Below are positions 1 to 7,234 of a DNA stretch of 36,733 nt, piece after piece; the first letter of the stretch is position 1; each line of letters begins with the position of its first letter. The translations under genes and the position numbers were made by a program. The notes under the pieces were generated by a model that was given only the letters and a program-made list of their open reading frames with translations, was not told the origin of the DNA and ran no database searches. The DNA comes from Candidatus Fibrimonadaceae bacterium (GTDB lineage Bacteria; Fibrobacterota; Fibrobacteria; Fibrobacterales; Fibrobacteraceae). The stretch lies in assembly GCA_031281275.1 (NCBI GenBank), contig JAITFP010000063.1, positions 1 through 36,733 on the forward strand. Direction: 5' to 3'.

Positions 1-2
1 AA

Positions 3-587
3 AGAAACCGCCTTAAAATGAGTGTGCAGGCAGATGGCAAAGTTGCAAAAACAAATTATAAAACGCTGGAAACTTATGGCATTGCATCTTTGGTAGAGTT
101 CAAACTGAATACAGGCAGAACCCACCAAATAAGGGTTCACTCGAGATACTTGGGGAATCCAGTTGTGGGAGACCCGCTTTATGAGGGTAGGGAAGAAAGC
201 GCAAAAAGGGTGGATACCATTTACAAACCTGTGGCAGAAAAACTTTTGGAATTTACCCCTGCCCAGCTTTTGCAGTCTTATAAAATAAAATTCGAACACC
301 CCAAGACAAAAAAATCAATGGAATTCAAAATAGAAGAGGATGAATCCTTAAAAAAAGCTCTTGACTATTTGCGAAAAAACCGCGAAAAAAACAATTTGCC
401 CGTGCAGCTTTTTGAACCACCTCAAATTTTTGCAAACCCCGAAGACATTGAGCTACCCCCCGAAGAAATTGAGGAAGCACCTGTGAAAGAACGCCCAACA
501 AGGGCAGAGCGTTATGCTGCCACAAAAATAAAACGAGCCTTGAAAATGGAAAGGAAGCTCATGCTCCAGACAAAAGATAATCCCTAA
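3..587 (+). CDS. RluA-family pseudouridine synthase, 5' truncated by window edge
   Basis: C-terminal part of an RluA/RluD-type rRNA or tRNA pseudouridine synthase, which isomerises uridine to pseudouridine in structured RNA. The frame is open from base 3 (RNRLK before the first ATG at 18), and the line RLKMSVQ...GKVAKTNYKTLE is the usual post-catalytic segment of the family, so the gene begins outside the window. The signature GRTHQIRVH sits at about residues 33-41 of the ATG-started part and is followed by NPVVGDPLYEG. The catalytic HRLD-type Asp motif lies upstream and is not visible. A charged tail of about 100 residues (Pro/Glu-rich, then RAERYAATKIKRALKMERK) follows the core, longer than in typical RluA proteins. 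The 3' end overlaps the convergent hemerythrin gene by 29 bp. Family is confident; the RNA target is not. Confidence 0.88.
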   Translation, partial: RNRLKMSVQADGKVAKTNYKTLETYGIASLVEFKLNTGRTHQIRVHSRYLGNPVVGDPLYEGREESAKRVDTIYKPVAEKLLEFTPAQLLQSYKIKFEHPKTKKSMEFKIEEDESLKKALDYLRKNREKNNLPVQLFEPPQIFANPEDIELPPEEIEEAPVKERPTRAERYAATKIKRALKMERKLMLQTKDNP

Positions 588-996
588 ATATTCGGTCTTT
601 TTCGCAAATATGGTCTATCCACCAATCTTTGAGAAAATCCAAAAATTCTTGAGGATTGTGGTCCCATAAACTTCTGCTTCCCTCATGGGATAGCTTATGC
701 CTCAACTCATTGTGCCAAGCCTGATGTTTTTTAAAATCGCTAAATCCGCATTTGCGCAAAAATTCCTCTTCAACATCAAAATGTATGTGCGTATATTCGG
801 TCACCATACCGATTACCGATTTGAGTACATTTTCGCCGTGTTTATTCTGCATTGCATAAAACAGAGAATTGATGGTGGACACAATCCCCTTGTGTTGCTC
901 GTCAATAATGTGTATTCCCAAATCATATTCGGGTTTCCACACAATAAAGAGATTATGGTTAAACAAACCGTCATCTGTTATTGATTTTTCTTCCAT
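559..996 (-). CDS. Bacteriohemerythrin
   Basis: A 145-residue single-domain hemerythrin, a non-heme di-iron protein that binds O2 reversibly and is cytoplasmic in bacteria. All expected ligand blocks are visible: H in IDEQHKG, HFDVEEEFL (HxxxE), FKKHQAWH (HxxxH) and the terminal DHICEKD (HxxxxD). Length fits the family (about 130-150 aa). The start codon at 996 is preceded by a GAGGGA Shine-Dalgarno sequence and by a promoter at 1023-1051. The gene is monocistronic and convergent with the pseudouridine synthase. In an organism likely to live in a low-oxygen gut it may serve O2 sensing, storage or detoxification, or delivery to the flagellar or chemotaxis apparatus; that role is inference. Confidence 0.92.
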   Translation of the reverse strand: MEEKSITDDGLFNHNLFIVWKPEYDLGIHIIDEQHKGIVSTINSLFYAMQNKHGENVLKSVIGMVTEYTHIHFDVEEEFLRKCGFSDFKKHQAWHNELRHKLSHEGSRSLWDHNPQEFLDFLKDWWIDHICEKDRIFRDYLLSGA

Positions 997-1022
997 AGGT
1001 TCCCTCTTATTTAATTTGAAGT

Positions 1023-1051
1023 AATATAGAAATTTTTACGGCAACATCCAA
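1023..1051 (-). promoter_or_regulatory. Promoter of the hemerythrin gene (-35 TTGGAT, 17 bp, -10 TATATT)
   Basis: Reading the minus strand, TTGGAT (1046-1051) and TATATT (1023-1028) are separated by exactly 17 bp. The -10 lies in the context AATTTCTATATTAC, the box that recurs before many genes in this window. The predicted transcript has a leader of about 20 nt with a GAGGGA ribosome-binding site. Confidence 0.6.
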
Positions 1052-1095
1052 ATTCTGAGGTTTTGTGTTATGGTGGCTGGAATGTAGAAAATTTC

Positions 1096-1109
1096 TTTTG
1101 TCAGAACCA
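1096..1109 (+). repeat. 14-bp direct repeat, left copy (TTTTGTCAGAACCA)
   Basis: Identical to positions 2132-2145. The two copies lie in direct orientation, 164 bp before and 5 bp after the PD-(D/E)XK gene at 1273-2127. They may mark the borders of an inserted unit or be part of a dispersed intergenic repeat family. Confidence 0.6.
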
Positions 1110-1200
1110 GAATTTACAGTATTAACAGAATGAGCCACATTTATTGGCTTTTTCTGTTAATTTTGGAAAAAATACACAAAAATGTCAACACCTGTTTGCA

Positions 1201-1265
1201 AAATTACGATTTTTGAATTTTTTTCCCGTTTTTTTACGTCTAATAGGTACAAACAAAAATGGAGG
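1201..1265 (+). promoter_or_regulatory. Conserved T-rich leader block before PD-(D/E)XK gene (copy 1)
   Basis: The segment with T tracts, then CCGTTTTTTTACGTCTAA, AGGTA and a GGAGG ribosome-binding site (1261-1265), is nearly repeated at 35500-35552 before the second PD-(D/E)XK gene. Shared core: CCGTTTTTTTACGTCTAA followed within 1 nt by AGGTA. The rest of this intergenic region (997-1272) holds the hemerythrin promoter and the left direct repeat. Confidence 0.6.
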
Positions 1266-1272
1266 TTCAAAA

Positions 1273-2127
1273 ATGACTGAGGCTAAAACCAACCGCAATC
1301 ACAAAGATAGCGTTTTTACGTGTCTTTTCAGTGAAAAAAGTAATTTATTGGAGCTATACAGCGCAATTAGCGGCAAAAGCTACCCAGAAAGCACAAAGAT
1401 AGAGATTGTGACTCTCTCAGATGTGCTTTACATGAATCAAATCAACGATATAGCTTTTGTGATGGAAGATAAGCTCATAGTCCTAATTGAGCACCAATCT
1501 TCTATCAATAACAATATGCCACTGAGAATGCTTCAGTATTTATCGGCGGAATACGATATGATAGTTAATAGAAAAAGTCTTTACAAGCAGAAAAGAATAA
1601 TGATACCCTCCCCAGAATTCATAGTTCTGTACAATGGTGATAAAAAATTCCCAGACTATAAGGAGCTAAAATTATCTGATTCCTATAAGTTTAAAACCCC
1701 TGACTTATATTTAGAGCTGGTTGTAAAAATATATAACATAAATAAGGGTCGTAATGCGGAGATGGCAAGTAGAAGCCAAGCTCTGAGTGGCTACGAGGAG
1801 TTCATAGCACAGATAAAGGAGAATTTAAGGTCTATGGAACTTCGCGAAGCCATAAAATTGGCAGTGAAGGCTTGCATTAGCAAAAATATTTTAGTATCTT
1901 TTCTGGAGAGGCACGGCTCGGAGGTAGAAAATATGTTGTTGAGAGAATGGACTATGGATGAAGCCCTAGCGGTGGCAAGGGAAGAAGCCAGTGAAGATAC
2001 TCGCGAGGAATGCGAGGCTGAACATCAGCAGCAAATGCGAGAATTGTTTGCCCTTTTGGAATCTGGCGTTACTCTAGCAGAAGCTAAGAAAAAGATGGGT
2101 TTGATGGGCAGTCCAGCAACTGCATAG
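1273..2127 (+). CDS. Rpn/YhgA-like PD-(D/E)XK nuclease (putative transposase family)
   Basis: A 284-residue member of the recombination-promoting nuclease / PD-(D/E)XK putative transposase superfamily. Early in the protein, DSVFTCLFSEKSNLLELY is the typical opening. The nuclease core follows with NDIAFVMEDKLIVLIEHQSS, supplying the Asp and the E-x-Q motif that replaces E-x-K in this superfamily. The C-terminus carries the helical tail AEHQQQMRELFALLESGVTL...KKMGL. The ATG at 1273 was chosen because GGAGG lies 8 nt upstream and the 43 earlier codons lie in the T-rich leader and look non-coding. The gene is intact, is flanked by 14-bp direct repeats, and shares leader and tail with the broken gene at 35569-36139. 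Activity (DNA nicking, recombination or transposition) is inferred from the family only. Confidence 0.82.
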   Translation: MTEAKTNRNHKDSVFTCLFSEKSNLLELYSAISGKSYPESTKIEIVTLSDVLYMNQINDIAFVMEDKLIVLIEHQSSINNNMPLRMLQYLSAEYDMIVNRKSLYKQKRIMIPSPEFIVLYNGDKKFPDYKELKLSDSYKFKTPDLYLELVVKIYNINKGRNAEMASRSQALSGYEEFIAQIKENLRSMELREAIKLAVKACISKNILVSFLERHGSEVENMLLREWTMDEALAVAREEASEDTREECEAEHQQQMRELFALLESGVTLAEAKKKMGLMGSPATA

Positions 2128-2131
2128 TGAT

Positions 2132-2145
2132 TTTTGTCAGAACCA
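2132..2145 (+). repeat. 14-bp direct repeat, right copy (TTTTGTCAGAACCA)
   Basis: Exact copy of 1096-1109, starting 5 bp after the nuclease stop codon. It is followed to about 2190 by a degenerate run of GATT-type units (CCCGATT, CAGGATT, CCCGATT, CTGATTT), resembling the intergenic GGATT-rich repeats often seen beside such putative transposases. Confidence 0.6.
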
Positions 2146-2196
2146 CGATGCCCCCGATTATCAGGATTTTCCCGATTGCTGATTTACCAGCAACAC

Positions 2197-2219
2197 TGCC
2201 TGCTTCGCCAGCAGCGGCA
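2197..2219. terminator. Hairpin between convergent genes, possible terminator without T-run
   Basis: TGCC-TGCT, loop TCGCC, AGCA-GC-GGCA forms an 8-bp stem with a 2-nt bulge. It lies between the nuclease gene (+) and the FISUMP gene (-), where a bidirectional stop would be expected. There is no T-tract on either side, so intrinsic termination is uncertain. Confidence 0.3.
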
Positions 2220-2227
2220 CTACGCAC

Positions 2228-3022
2228 TTAGTCCTTCACACAACGGATACTAAAAACAAGAGTTTTATCAGCGTTGGTCTCAGATAACCTCTCACTGTTG
2301 TAGCTCATAACTAGACCGATTGTTTTGTTAATATCGTTTTCGTTAGAACTCCACCATAATCCGTGGTAGCCGACAGCACGGTTTGTACTGGAATTATCGC
2401 AACCACTAGGCAGGGCGGAAAATCCGTAATCATCTGTGCCGGTACCAGGTTTTCCTTGATAGGAATTCCACCCGTTATCCGCCTTTAATTTGATTCCACC
2501 GCCAGCAAATTTTCCCAGTGCTGCCCATTCAGCTTTGCTTGGAATATGCCAACCACTGGGGCATATCCCTTTATGCTTATCGGATATCTGTGAAAAGCAC
2601 TCATTACTTTCACAATTGGATGGTAAAGCCATTGCCGCTATCCAAGTATATAGCCTGCCGTAAGTTTCGCAGTTGGCAGGGTCATTATCATAACACCTGC
2701 TACCCTCAACGGCATAATTCAAATTCCTCTTGAACCAAGTCTGCGAACCTATCAAAACAGTCTGGTAAGTCTCGCCCTGATAATCCACAGACTTGCCATA
2801 AATAATCCCAGCTTGAACCGGCACAGAACTTGAGCTGGAAACAACTGATGCAACAGAAGAACTGCTCGGCTTTGACGAGCTGGAACCAGGCACGGACTCC
2901 GCGGAGCTGGAACTATTCCCGAACCAGTTAGGGCTATCCGGATCATAAGGATTATTGCGTTCCGCCACGGTGCAAGACACAAAAAGAAATGCAACTGTGA
3001 ATAGAAAAAATTTTAAAACCAT
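2228..3022 (-). CDS. FISUMP-domain lipoprotein with Ser-rich linker
   Basis: A 264-residue predicted lipoprotein. The signal peptide ends in the lipobox LFVSC (Cys 17). The NNPYDPDSPNW segment and a linker of SSSS blocks (residues about 37-70) lead to a FISUMP domain (Fibrobacter succinogenes major paralogous domain, TIGR02145). Diagnostic blocks are YQTVLIGSQTWFKRNLNY, CYDNDPANCETYGRLYTW, CPSGWHIPSKAEWAAL, a DDYGFSALPSG segment, LWWSSNEN and a terminal SIRCVKD. FISUMP proteins are abundant surface or secreted proteins in Fibrobacterota; their biochemical role is not established. The start overlaps the end of the broken upstream gene by 10 bp, so translation may once have been coupled. This gene is one of the strongest taxonomic markers in the window. 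Confidence 0.92.
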   Translation of the reverse strand: MVLKFFLFTVAFLFVSCTVAERNNPYDPDSPNWFGNSSSSAESVPGSSSSKPSSSSVASVVSSSSSVPVQAGIIYGKSVDYQGETYQTVLIGSQTWFKRNLNYAVEGSRCYDNDPANCETYGRLYTWIAAMALPSNCESNECFSQISDKHKGICPSGWHIPSKAEWAALGKFAGGGIKLKADNGWNSYQGKPGTGTDDYGFSALPSGCDNSSTNRAVGYHGLWWSSNENDINKTIGLVMSYNSERLSETNADKTLVFSIRCVKD

Positions 3023-3605
3023 ATATGCACCCCTACTCCCGAAGCCAAAAGCGTGCCGCCAATAATATAAAGGGTATTCCTACTGCTGCGGTTGCTTTCC
3101 ACATCTTTCCAAGCATCTTTGTAATGTTCATACGGTTGATTTATTTCATTGTATTTATTCAATGCTTCACTCATCTTTTCGTCTTTCGTATATCCAGCGT
3201 AAATAACCGCTGCGCCCAGCACGTCTAACCCAATGGCAATCCAAAAACTGGTTCTGATGATAGGCTTTTCAGGCTTTGGCACGGCATCTTCTGGCACGGG
3301 CGTTGGTACTGGTGCTGATTCTGGTTCCAGCACGTAAACAATGCCGGGCATTTTTCCGAACATTCCGGGGGCTTTCTTCTCCAAAATATCAAGCAAGCCA
3401 GGCATATCCTTAGCCTGCCCAGTAAGTCCAGGGCTAGCCTGCAAACCGTTTCCGCTGTTGTACAATTCCACGCTAATAGTCAAATTACTGCCAAACGCCC
3501 CAATCTCGCCTGCCCTATATAATCCGCATTTATCTTCCTACCCAACTGCGCCAAACAACCCTCAGTTTCCTTGCAAACCTTCACCGCAATCTCCCTGCCA
3601 GCCAG
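3013..3605 (-). pseudogene. Remnant of repeat-domain protein related to 31981-34101, frameshifted and truncated
   Basis: From 3483 downward the frame reads LTISVELYNSGNGLQ...APGMFGKMPG, closely matching copy 1 of the protein at 31981-34101 (LAISMELYHSARG...APQMFGKMPG). It then has a Pro-rich stretch and two hydrophobic segments (IAIGLDVLGAAVIYAGY and LYIIGGTLLASGVGV). Upstream of 3494 the homology continues in a different frame: GREIAVKVCKETEGCLAQLG, then RKINADYIGQARLGR, matching ENAKKVCKEAQCVAEIG, then RKISVDYIGQARLRR. One missing T in CGTTTGGC (about 3494) explains the shift. Homology stops near 3600, where sequence coding on the other strand begins, so signal peptide and N-terminal domain are lost. 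The 156-aa open frame from TTG 3483 has no obvious start signal and is probably not a functional gene. Confidence 0.75.
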
Positions 3606-3830
3606 TTTTACATAGGTCCAAGTTTAGGTTTAAGCTATCTCAAAAGCGATGGCAGATTGTATAAATACAAACCAAAAGTAGGTGTAACTGGAGGCATATT
3701 GATGCTAATTCCTGAATATAAATATTTCCCTGAATCGGATATCACAATTGAAGGTTCAATGGATGTAAGAAAGAAAACAGTGGAAGAAGATGACATAGTC
3801 CGTGCCTTATACCATGTATATGCTTTTTAA
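3606..3830 (+). pseudogene. Orphan C-terminal fragment of an outer-membrane beta-barrel-like protein
   Basis: An open frame of about 74 codons with no start codon before meaningful sequence. It begins FYIGPSLGLSYLKSDGRLYK, continues through VGVTGGILMLIPEYKYF and ends in VRALYHVYAF before TAA at 3828-3830. The aromatic and Gly pattern, and the closing strand that ends in Phe, are typical of the last strands of an outer-membrane barrel. No signal peptide or N-terminal half precedes it. Instead, sequence coding on the opposite strand abuts at about 3600. It reads as the 3' remainder of a gene cut by the same rearrangement that truncated its neighbour. The stop overlaps the acyltransferase stop by 4 bp. 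Confidence 0.6.
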
Positions 3831-4522
3831 TTCACCCTAACCAAGTCGGCATTAAACCTATTATGAAACCACCCATACCATCTCGCTGGATTTTCCAAAA
3901 TCAAATTCTCCAGCCAAGAATGGTAATGGGCGTAAAAATTTTCTGAGGGAATTTTCTTTATTTGCCCCAAATAACCGCAAAATACGGGAGTTTGGGGGCG
4001 GTGCTTCAAAATAAAAGCGGGTAGCGGGTTGCAGCGAACCTTAACGCCCAAAAATTCTCCTTCGCATTTTTCCCTTATGGAGTGCGGAGGCAGCTTTTTA
4101 AAATTCTGGTCGGCGATTAGCCCGAATAAACCGCCCTTATCTATAAAATCTATCAAATGCTCAGGTTCTATTTTTTTTGCAAAGCATTTTCCGTTGAATG
4201 TTCTCTTTTTTTGCAGCCACATATCAAAAAATTTGGGTTTTTGCTCTTGCACAGAAGCATTTAAAGGTAAACCACTTTCTGCAAGCTTAAAACCAAAAAG
4301 TTCGTGGTTTCCGTAATGCGCGGTTAAAATAATTCCGCCTCTATTCATTTCTTCCAAAATTGGGAGCGGATTGCTCGGTTTTGGGTGCCTAAAAACAAAA
4401 TCAAAGGCATCACAAAGCAAATTTCTCAAAACTTCACCGTATTTTGGCTGTTTTACGCCAGCTTTTTCAAAAAAAGGCTTGGTTAAACGCAAATTTTTTG
4501 CAAATACAGAATATTTCCACAT
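3827..4522 (-). CDS. LpxL/HtrB-like lipid A acyltransferase family protein
   Basis: A 231-residue member of the bacterial lipid A biosynthesis acyltransferase family, which adds secondary acyl chains to lipid A at the inner membrane. The catalytic block GIILTAHYGNHE (H-x4-E at about residues 67-75) is clear. Later family features are GGLFGLIADQNF, the FLGVKVRCNPLPAF segment and the C-terminal NPARWYGWFHNRF, equivalent to the NPxxWxWxHxRW motif. It is shorter than the usual 290-310 residues and lacks the N-terminal transmembrane anchor, so it may be a shortened paralog or act on another lipid. A TATATT box (4535-4540) lies 12 nt before the ATG, with no ribosome-binding site. It is divergent from the lipoprotein-protease cassette. 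Confidence 0.82.
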   Translation of the reverse strand: MWKYSVFAKNLRLTKPFFEKAGVKQPKYGEVLRNLLCDAFDFVFRHPKPSNPLPILEEMNRGGIILTAHYGNHELFGFKLAESGLPLNASVQEQKPKFFDMWLQKKRTFNGKCFAKKIEPEHLIDFIDKGGLFGLIADQNFKKLPPHSIREKCEGEFLGVKVRCNPLPAFILKHRPQTPVFCGYLGQIKKIPSENFYAHYHSWLENLILENPARWYGWFHNRFNADLVRVN

Positions 4523-4534
4523 ATTTTAAGCAAA

Positions 4535-4559
4535 AATATAACAAATTCTTTTCTATATT
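4535..4559. promoter_or_regulatory. Divergent promoter boxes for acyltransferase (-) and lipoprotein cassette (+)
   Basis: Plus strand: TTTTCTATATTC with TATATT at 4554-4559, 29 nt before the ATG at 4589, whose ribosome-binding site is AGGAAA. Minus strand: TATATT at 4535-4540, 12 nt before the acyltransferase ATG at 4522. Convincing -35 elements are not visible for either; a weak TTGTGA lies 18 bp upstream on the minus strand. Confidence 0.45.
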
Positions 4560-4588
4560 CACAAAGCTAACCTAATTTGTAGGAAAAT

Positions 4589-4876
4589 ATGAAAAAACAT
4601 TTAATATTGGCAATCGTTGTTTTATCTGTGCTCCCTCTTCTGCAGTGCACAATAACTATAATACAAAAAAGAGAAGAACCGTATAATGGCTACTCTTCCT
4701 CTACGGAAAACGAAGATGCCTCCAGTTCTAGCTATAAAATTGAAAAAAGTTCTAGCTCGGTAGCTAAGAAAAGAAAGGAAGCTGTAAATGACAATGAAGA
4801 TTCCAGTTCTAGCATAGAAACTGAAAAAAGTTCTAGTTCGGAAATTAAAAAAACCAGAAAGGAAGTAAGACTATGA
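4589..4876 (+). CDS. Small Ser-rich lipoprotein
   Basis: A 95-residue predicted lipoprotein: MKKHLILAIVVLSVLPLLQC gives a classic signal peptide with lipobox LLQC (Cys 20). The rest is low-complexity, with four poly-serine blocks (SSS or SSSS) alternating with Lys/Glu-rich stretches such as IEKSSSS and KKRKEA. There is no folded domain after the linker, unlike the other Ser-linker proteins here, so it is either a surface spacer or anchor or a linker that lost its catalytic domain. The stop codon overlaps the protease start by 4 bp (ATGA), which predicts translational coupling. It is the first gene of a three-gene operon. Function unknown. Confidence 0.8.
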   Translation: MKKHLILAIVVLSVLPLLQCTITIIQKREEPYNGYSSSTENEDASSSSYKIEKSSSSVAKKRKEAVNDNEDSSSSIETEKSSSSEIKKTRKEVRL

Positions 4877-6543
4877 AAAAATACTTTGTCCCGTTGCTCT
4901 TTGTACTCTTAGGCTGCGGCAACCATACGTTTGACAATATAGTTGACGATATAGTCGACGATGTAGTTAACAAAATTTTTGGAACAGGATTGCAAACCGA
5001 CAGCTTGAACGTAATTCCGCAAGATGTCATTCGCTTTGGAGATGCCGATGCCTCTAGCTTGCCATCATCCATTTCCCTTGAAGATAAATTCCCGCCTGTG
5101 CAGAGCCAAGGACAATTTGGCACATGCGTAGCTTGGTCCACAGGCTATGCTTTTAAAACCGCGCTAAATGCCATAGAGAAAAATTGGACAGCTTCGGATT
5201 TGGCAAAAGCCTCAAATCAAACAAGTCCCAAAGATTTATGGCTGGCAATTCCTTCTGATAAAAAAGGCAGAGGTTGCAATGGAGTGGCTTTTGCGTACGC
5301 TATGGATGCCCTTATAGCAAATGGAGCAGCCAGCCTAGCAGACGTTCCATATAATATGAGTGGCTCATGCGATGCTAGCAGTTCCACAGCAAAAGGAAAC
5401 ACGAATAACAAATTGGCAAACTATCGCAAAATAGCCGAAAACCAAAAACTCTCTGAAATAGGCAATAAAATAGAAGGCATGGAAGTAGAAAATTTCAAAA
5501 GCTACCTTGCCCAAGGCAGACCTATAATTTTCGGCGCAAAAGTCTGCGACCGTTTTCATTCATGGAGAAGTAGCGCAGTTTTTTCTGATGATGGTTATTT
5601 AAGTTGCGGTGGGCATGGCATGGTTCTCGTTGGCTATGATGATTCAAAAGGAACAGATGGAGCTTTTAGGGTTCGCAATTCCTGGGGCGAACGCTGGGGA
5701 GATAATGGAAGTATATGGGTGGATTATAATTATTTTTTGAAAAAATTTTGCAAATACGCTTTTGTGGCGCAGAACCCGAATACTCCTCCTCCTGAAGATC
5801 CTGTAATTCCAAATCCTCCGCCTAAAAATACTTACGATTTGCTTGCAAAATTTGCCGAAGATTACCAAGATGACGAAAATCCCAACAATCCAAGAGCGCG
5901 TTTATTTTCTTATGAGGTGTATAACAATGGCTCAATGGAAATATTGGCGAAGCAAAGATGGGGCATTTATTATATGTATTACAATGCTTACGATGCTAAC
6001 GAATATGAAATCATTTTTGAAGACTATTATACCGATGAATATGGTAAACCTTGCACAAAACCAGACGATGTTTGCTGGGGAAAATATGAAAATACCTCTG
6101 CAATTACAGGCGGATTGTGGAACAATATGAATGTTAAACCCGGCAAAATGGCAGGCGAGGCTGAAGCTGAAGGTGGCTTTGAAATGCCTTATGAAATGCC
6201 AAGCATTACTGGCGATTATTATTTGGTTGTATATGCCGATTATGAAAATGTTATTGATGAAAGCAACGAAGACAATAATTTTTATTTCATAACAAGTGAG
6301 GGTGGCAAGCCTTTGCAATTTAAAAACGGCGTTATGCAATCCACGCCTTTGAACTCCGGTGTCTTGGCAAAAAGGGCAAAAACTCCTGCTCATTCCGTTG
6401 TGGATTTGGGAGAACTAAATGGTTACAGTCCAACGGAGATAAAAACCTTGCTCAAAAGAGATAAGAAAAGCGGAGTTTTGGCAAAGAAAGTGGCTAAGTA
6501 CAGAAAGAATGCCAATCCTGTTAAACGCATAAAGAAACAATAA
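4873..6543 (+). CDS. Papain-like (C1A) cysteine protease lipoprotein with CARDB-like domain
   Basis: A 556-residue predicted lipoprotein: lipobox LLGC in the first 15 residues. A mature-enzyme start typical of C1 peptidases (LPSSISLEDKFPPVQSQGQFGTCVAWS, about residues 60-86) supplies the oxyanion Gln and catalytic Cys. The catalytic His lies in CGGHGMVLVGYDD (about 248) and the Asn in RVRNSWGERWG (about 272). There is no long inhibitory propeptide, so activation by propeptide removal is unlikely. After a Pro-rich hinge (about 300-320), the C-terminal region (330-480) ends in ENVIDESNEDNNFYF, the signature ending of CARDB adhesion-like domains. A basic tail follows. It is co-transcribed with the small lipoprotein (4-bp overlap) and the pentapeptide-like protein (2-bp gap). 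Likely on the outer membrane or periplasmic face; the substrate is unknown. Confidence 0.88.
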   Translation: MKKYFVPLLFVLLGCGNHTFDNIVDDIVDDVVNKIFGTGLQTDSLNVIPQDVIRFGDADASSLPSSISLEDKFPPVQSQGQFGTCVAWSTGYAFKTALNAIEKNWTASDLAKASNQTSPKDLWLAIPSDKKGRGCNGVAFAYAMDALIANGAASLADVPYNMSGSCDASSSTAKGNTNNKLANYRKIAENQKLSEIGNKIEGMEVENFKSYLAQGRPIIFGAKVCDRFHSWRSSAVFSDDGYLSCGGHGMVLVGYDDSKGTDGAFRVRNSWGERWGDNGSIWVDYNYFLKKFCKYAFVAQNPNTPPPEDPVIPNPPPKNTYDLLAKFAEDYQDDENPNNPRARLFSYEVYNNGSMEILAKQRWGIYYMYYNAYDANEYEIIFEDYYTDEYGKPCTKPDDVCWGKYENTSAITGGLWNNMNVKPGKMAGEAEAEGGFEMPYEMPSITGDYYLVVYADYENVIDESNEDNNFYFITSEGGKPLQFKNGVMQSTPLNSGVLAKRAKTPAHSVVDLGELNGYSPTEIKTLLKRDKKSGVLAKKVAKYRKNANPVKRIKKQ

Positions 6544-6545
6544 TT

Positions 6546-7232
6546 ATGCCTTTTTTGCTTTTTCTTTTGCTCACTCTTACTTCCTCCTGCTTTGGGGAAA
6601 TTACTGTTAAAGCAAGGGATATAATTAAAAAACTGGAAAAGGGCGAGTCGGTTGAAATGAAGGATGCCGTTGTGGAAGGTGTTTTGGATTTTTCTGATAT
6701 TGGAAAATTGTCTCCGGTTGGCACAGTTTTGGCTGAGGCAAGAGTCAAAGCAAATTTTTTCTGTATGCACTGTGTTTTCAAAGAAAAGGTAGTGGCGAAA
6801 AAAAACAATGCTTACACCCGTTTTGATGGAAATGTGATTTTTTTTGAAAGCGAGTTTCAAAAAGAAGTGGATTTCAGCAATGCGGTAATTTATGGCATGG
6901 TTAATTTCACCAGATCCATTTTCAAAGAAAATGCGATTTTCAACCAAATGGCGGTTTGGTCGAAAAATAGCGATTTTTCAGAAATAACGGCAAACAAAAA
7001 AATTTCTTTTGATGTATCGTCTTTCCAAGGAAATTTATCTTTTTTTGATGCTAAATTCCTGGGCAGTTTTTCTTTGCAAGAGGTTTTTGTTTTGGGTATT
7101 CTGCAAAGCTCAAAAGCAGATTTTGGCGGGAAAACAGATTTTGCAATGCTTAAAACCGGAGGCAGAGCAATTTTTCAATACACAAAATTCAAATACGAAC
7201 CGGATTTTTCGGATATTAAAGTAGAGAAGTAA
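6546..7232 (+). CDS. Exported pentapeptide-repeat-like protein
   Basis: A 228-residue protein with a signal peptide (MPFLLFLLLTLTSSCFG) and a solenoid-like body. Phe recurs at roughly five-residue spacing: VIFFESEFQKEVDFSNA, VNFTRSIFKENAIFNQ, SFQGNLSFFDAKFLGSF, KADFGGKTDF, AIFQYTKFKYEPDFSD. This resembles degenerate A(D/N)LxF pentapeptide repeats forming a right-handed quadrilateral helix. The segment before it (ARDIIKKLEKGESVEMKDAVVEGVLDFSDI) resembles the lead-in seen in other pentapeptide proteins. Part of the signal peptide, SSC, could also serve as a weak lipobox. It starts 2 bp after the protease stop, and its own stop lies 2 bp from the convergent gene's stop. Function unknown; partner or substrate of the protease is a possibility. 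Confidence 0.75.
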   Translation: MPFLLFLLLTLTSSCFGEITVKARDIIKKLEKGESVEMKDAVVEGVLDFSDIGKLSPVGTVLAEARVKANFFCMHCVFKEKVVAKKNNAYTRFDGNVIFFESEFQKEVDFSNAVIYGMVNFTRSIFKENAIFNQMAVWSKNSDFSEITANKKISFDVSSFQGNLSFFDAKFLGSFSLQEVFVLGILQSSKADFGGKTDFAMLKTGGRAIFQYTKFKYEPDFSDIKVEK

Positions 7233-7234
7233 CG

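Noticed and set aside
697-984. Plus-strand open frame of 95 codons opposite the hemerythrin gene
   Set aside because: It is antisense to a gene with all hemerythrin metal-ligand motifs and has no start signal of its own.
1144-1272. N-terminal extension of the Rpn-like nuclease by 43 codons
   Set aside because: The region is the T-rich leader shared with the second nuclease gene, and GGAGG precedes the ATG at 1273.
1096-2145. Complete insertion sequence around the Rpn-like gene
   Set aside because: Only direct repeats are seen; no terminal inverted repeats or flanking target duplication could be found by eye.
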